From Undaria pinnatifida (lineage: Eukaryota > Sar > Phaeophyceae > Laminariales > Alariaceae): a DNA stretch of 64,000 bases. Positions 63,948 through 64,000 of the stretch are shown piece after piece. Position 1 is the first letter of the stretch. The number at the start of each line of letters is the position of its first letter. The position numbers and the translations under genes are program-made. Under the pieces are notes generated by a model. The model ran no database searches. It was not told the origin of the DNA and was given only the letters and a program-made list of their open reading frames with translations. Where the stretch lies: assembly GCA_012845835.1 (NCBI GenBank), contig JABAKD010000023.1, positions 5,810,137 to 5,874,136 of the forward strand, read 5' to 3'.

Positions 63948-64000
63948 TAAAATACACTCAAGCTGTGAGATCGAAGATTTTGTCGAAACTCATCTTTGCA
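63948..64000 (+). repeat. R1 terminus at the window end
   Basis: AAAATACACTCAAGCTGTGA, then GATCGAAGATTTTGTCGAAA and CTTTGCA; the copy continues past the window. Confidence 0.7.

Overview
The window reads as nuclear DNA of a multicellular stramenopile, most likely a brown alga. It holds an intron-rich gene for a secreted modular protein (cysteine-rich WSC domain, discoidin-like domain, YfaP/DUF2135-like domains) with mostly GTGAGT-type splice donors, TTAGGG-type telomere-like tracts, and many nested transposable elements. The taxon is inferred from gene architecture and repeat style, not from a marker gene. No rRNA gene, intact tRNA gene, CRISPR array or prokaryotic operon was seen.

Left part (1-7385): the 3' portion of a decayed Ty3/gypsy chromovirus-like LTR retrotransposon. 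It shows GC-rich sequence with in-phase and out-of-phase tandem repeats, a frame-broken NADAR (DUF1768/YbiA-like) domain, a proline/threonine-rich spacer with a 12-residue repeat, a 743-codon ORF with integrase, GPY/F-like, chromodomain-like and tudor-like regions, and one LTR. Reverse transcriptase and RNase H were not recognised.

Middle-left part (7386-22390): a pile of repeats, named here R1 (fold-back family with a conserved terminus and long poly-G tracts), R2, SINE-A and SINE-B, a pogo-like TIR element, a truncated reverse LTR nested in an R1 copy, and a (CATA)n array. One long minus-strand gene (13968-16010) encodes a transposase-like protein with a long acidic tail; it is cut at its start by an R1 terminus.

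Middle and right part (22393-52789): the host gene. A signal-peptide exon at 22393-22453 ends in a phase that fits the first domain exon at 36304, so the first intron may be about 13.9 kb. The later exons can be joined in phase: discoidin-like, WSC (three exons), short linker, first YfaP-like domain, GCC2/ephrin-receptor-like cysteine-rich exon, linker, beta-sandwich plus second YfaP-like domain, stop at 52787-52789. The product would be an extracellular, probably carbohydrate-binding protein of the cell wall. The introns carry MITE family M, R1 copies, a higher-order tandem array and several unclassified repeats.

Far right (52790-64000): repeats, tRNA-like SINE heads and a short telomere-like tract, then an inverted, frame-broken copy of the last two exons of the host gene (62757 to about 60436, minus strand), with two MITEs in its intron. 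The window ends in another R1 terminus.
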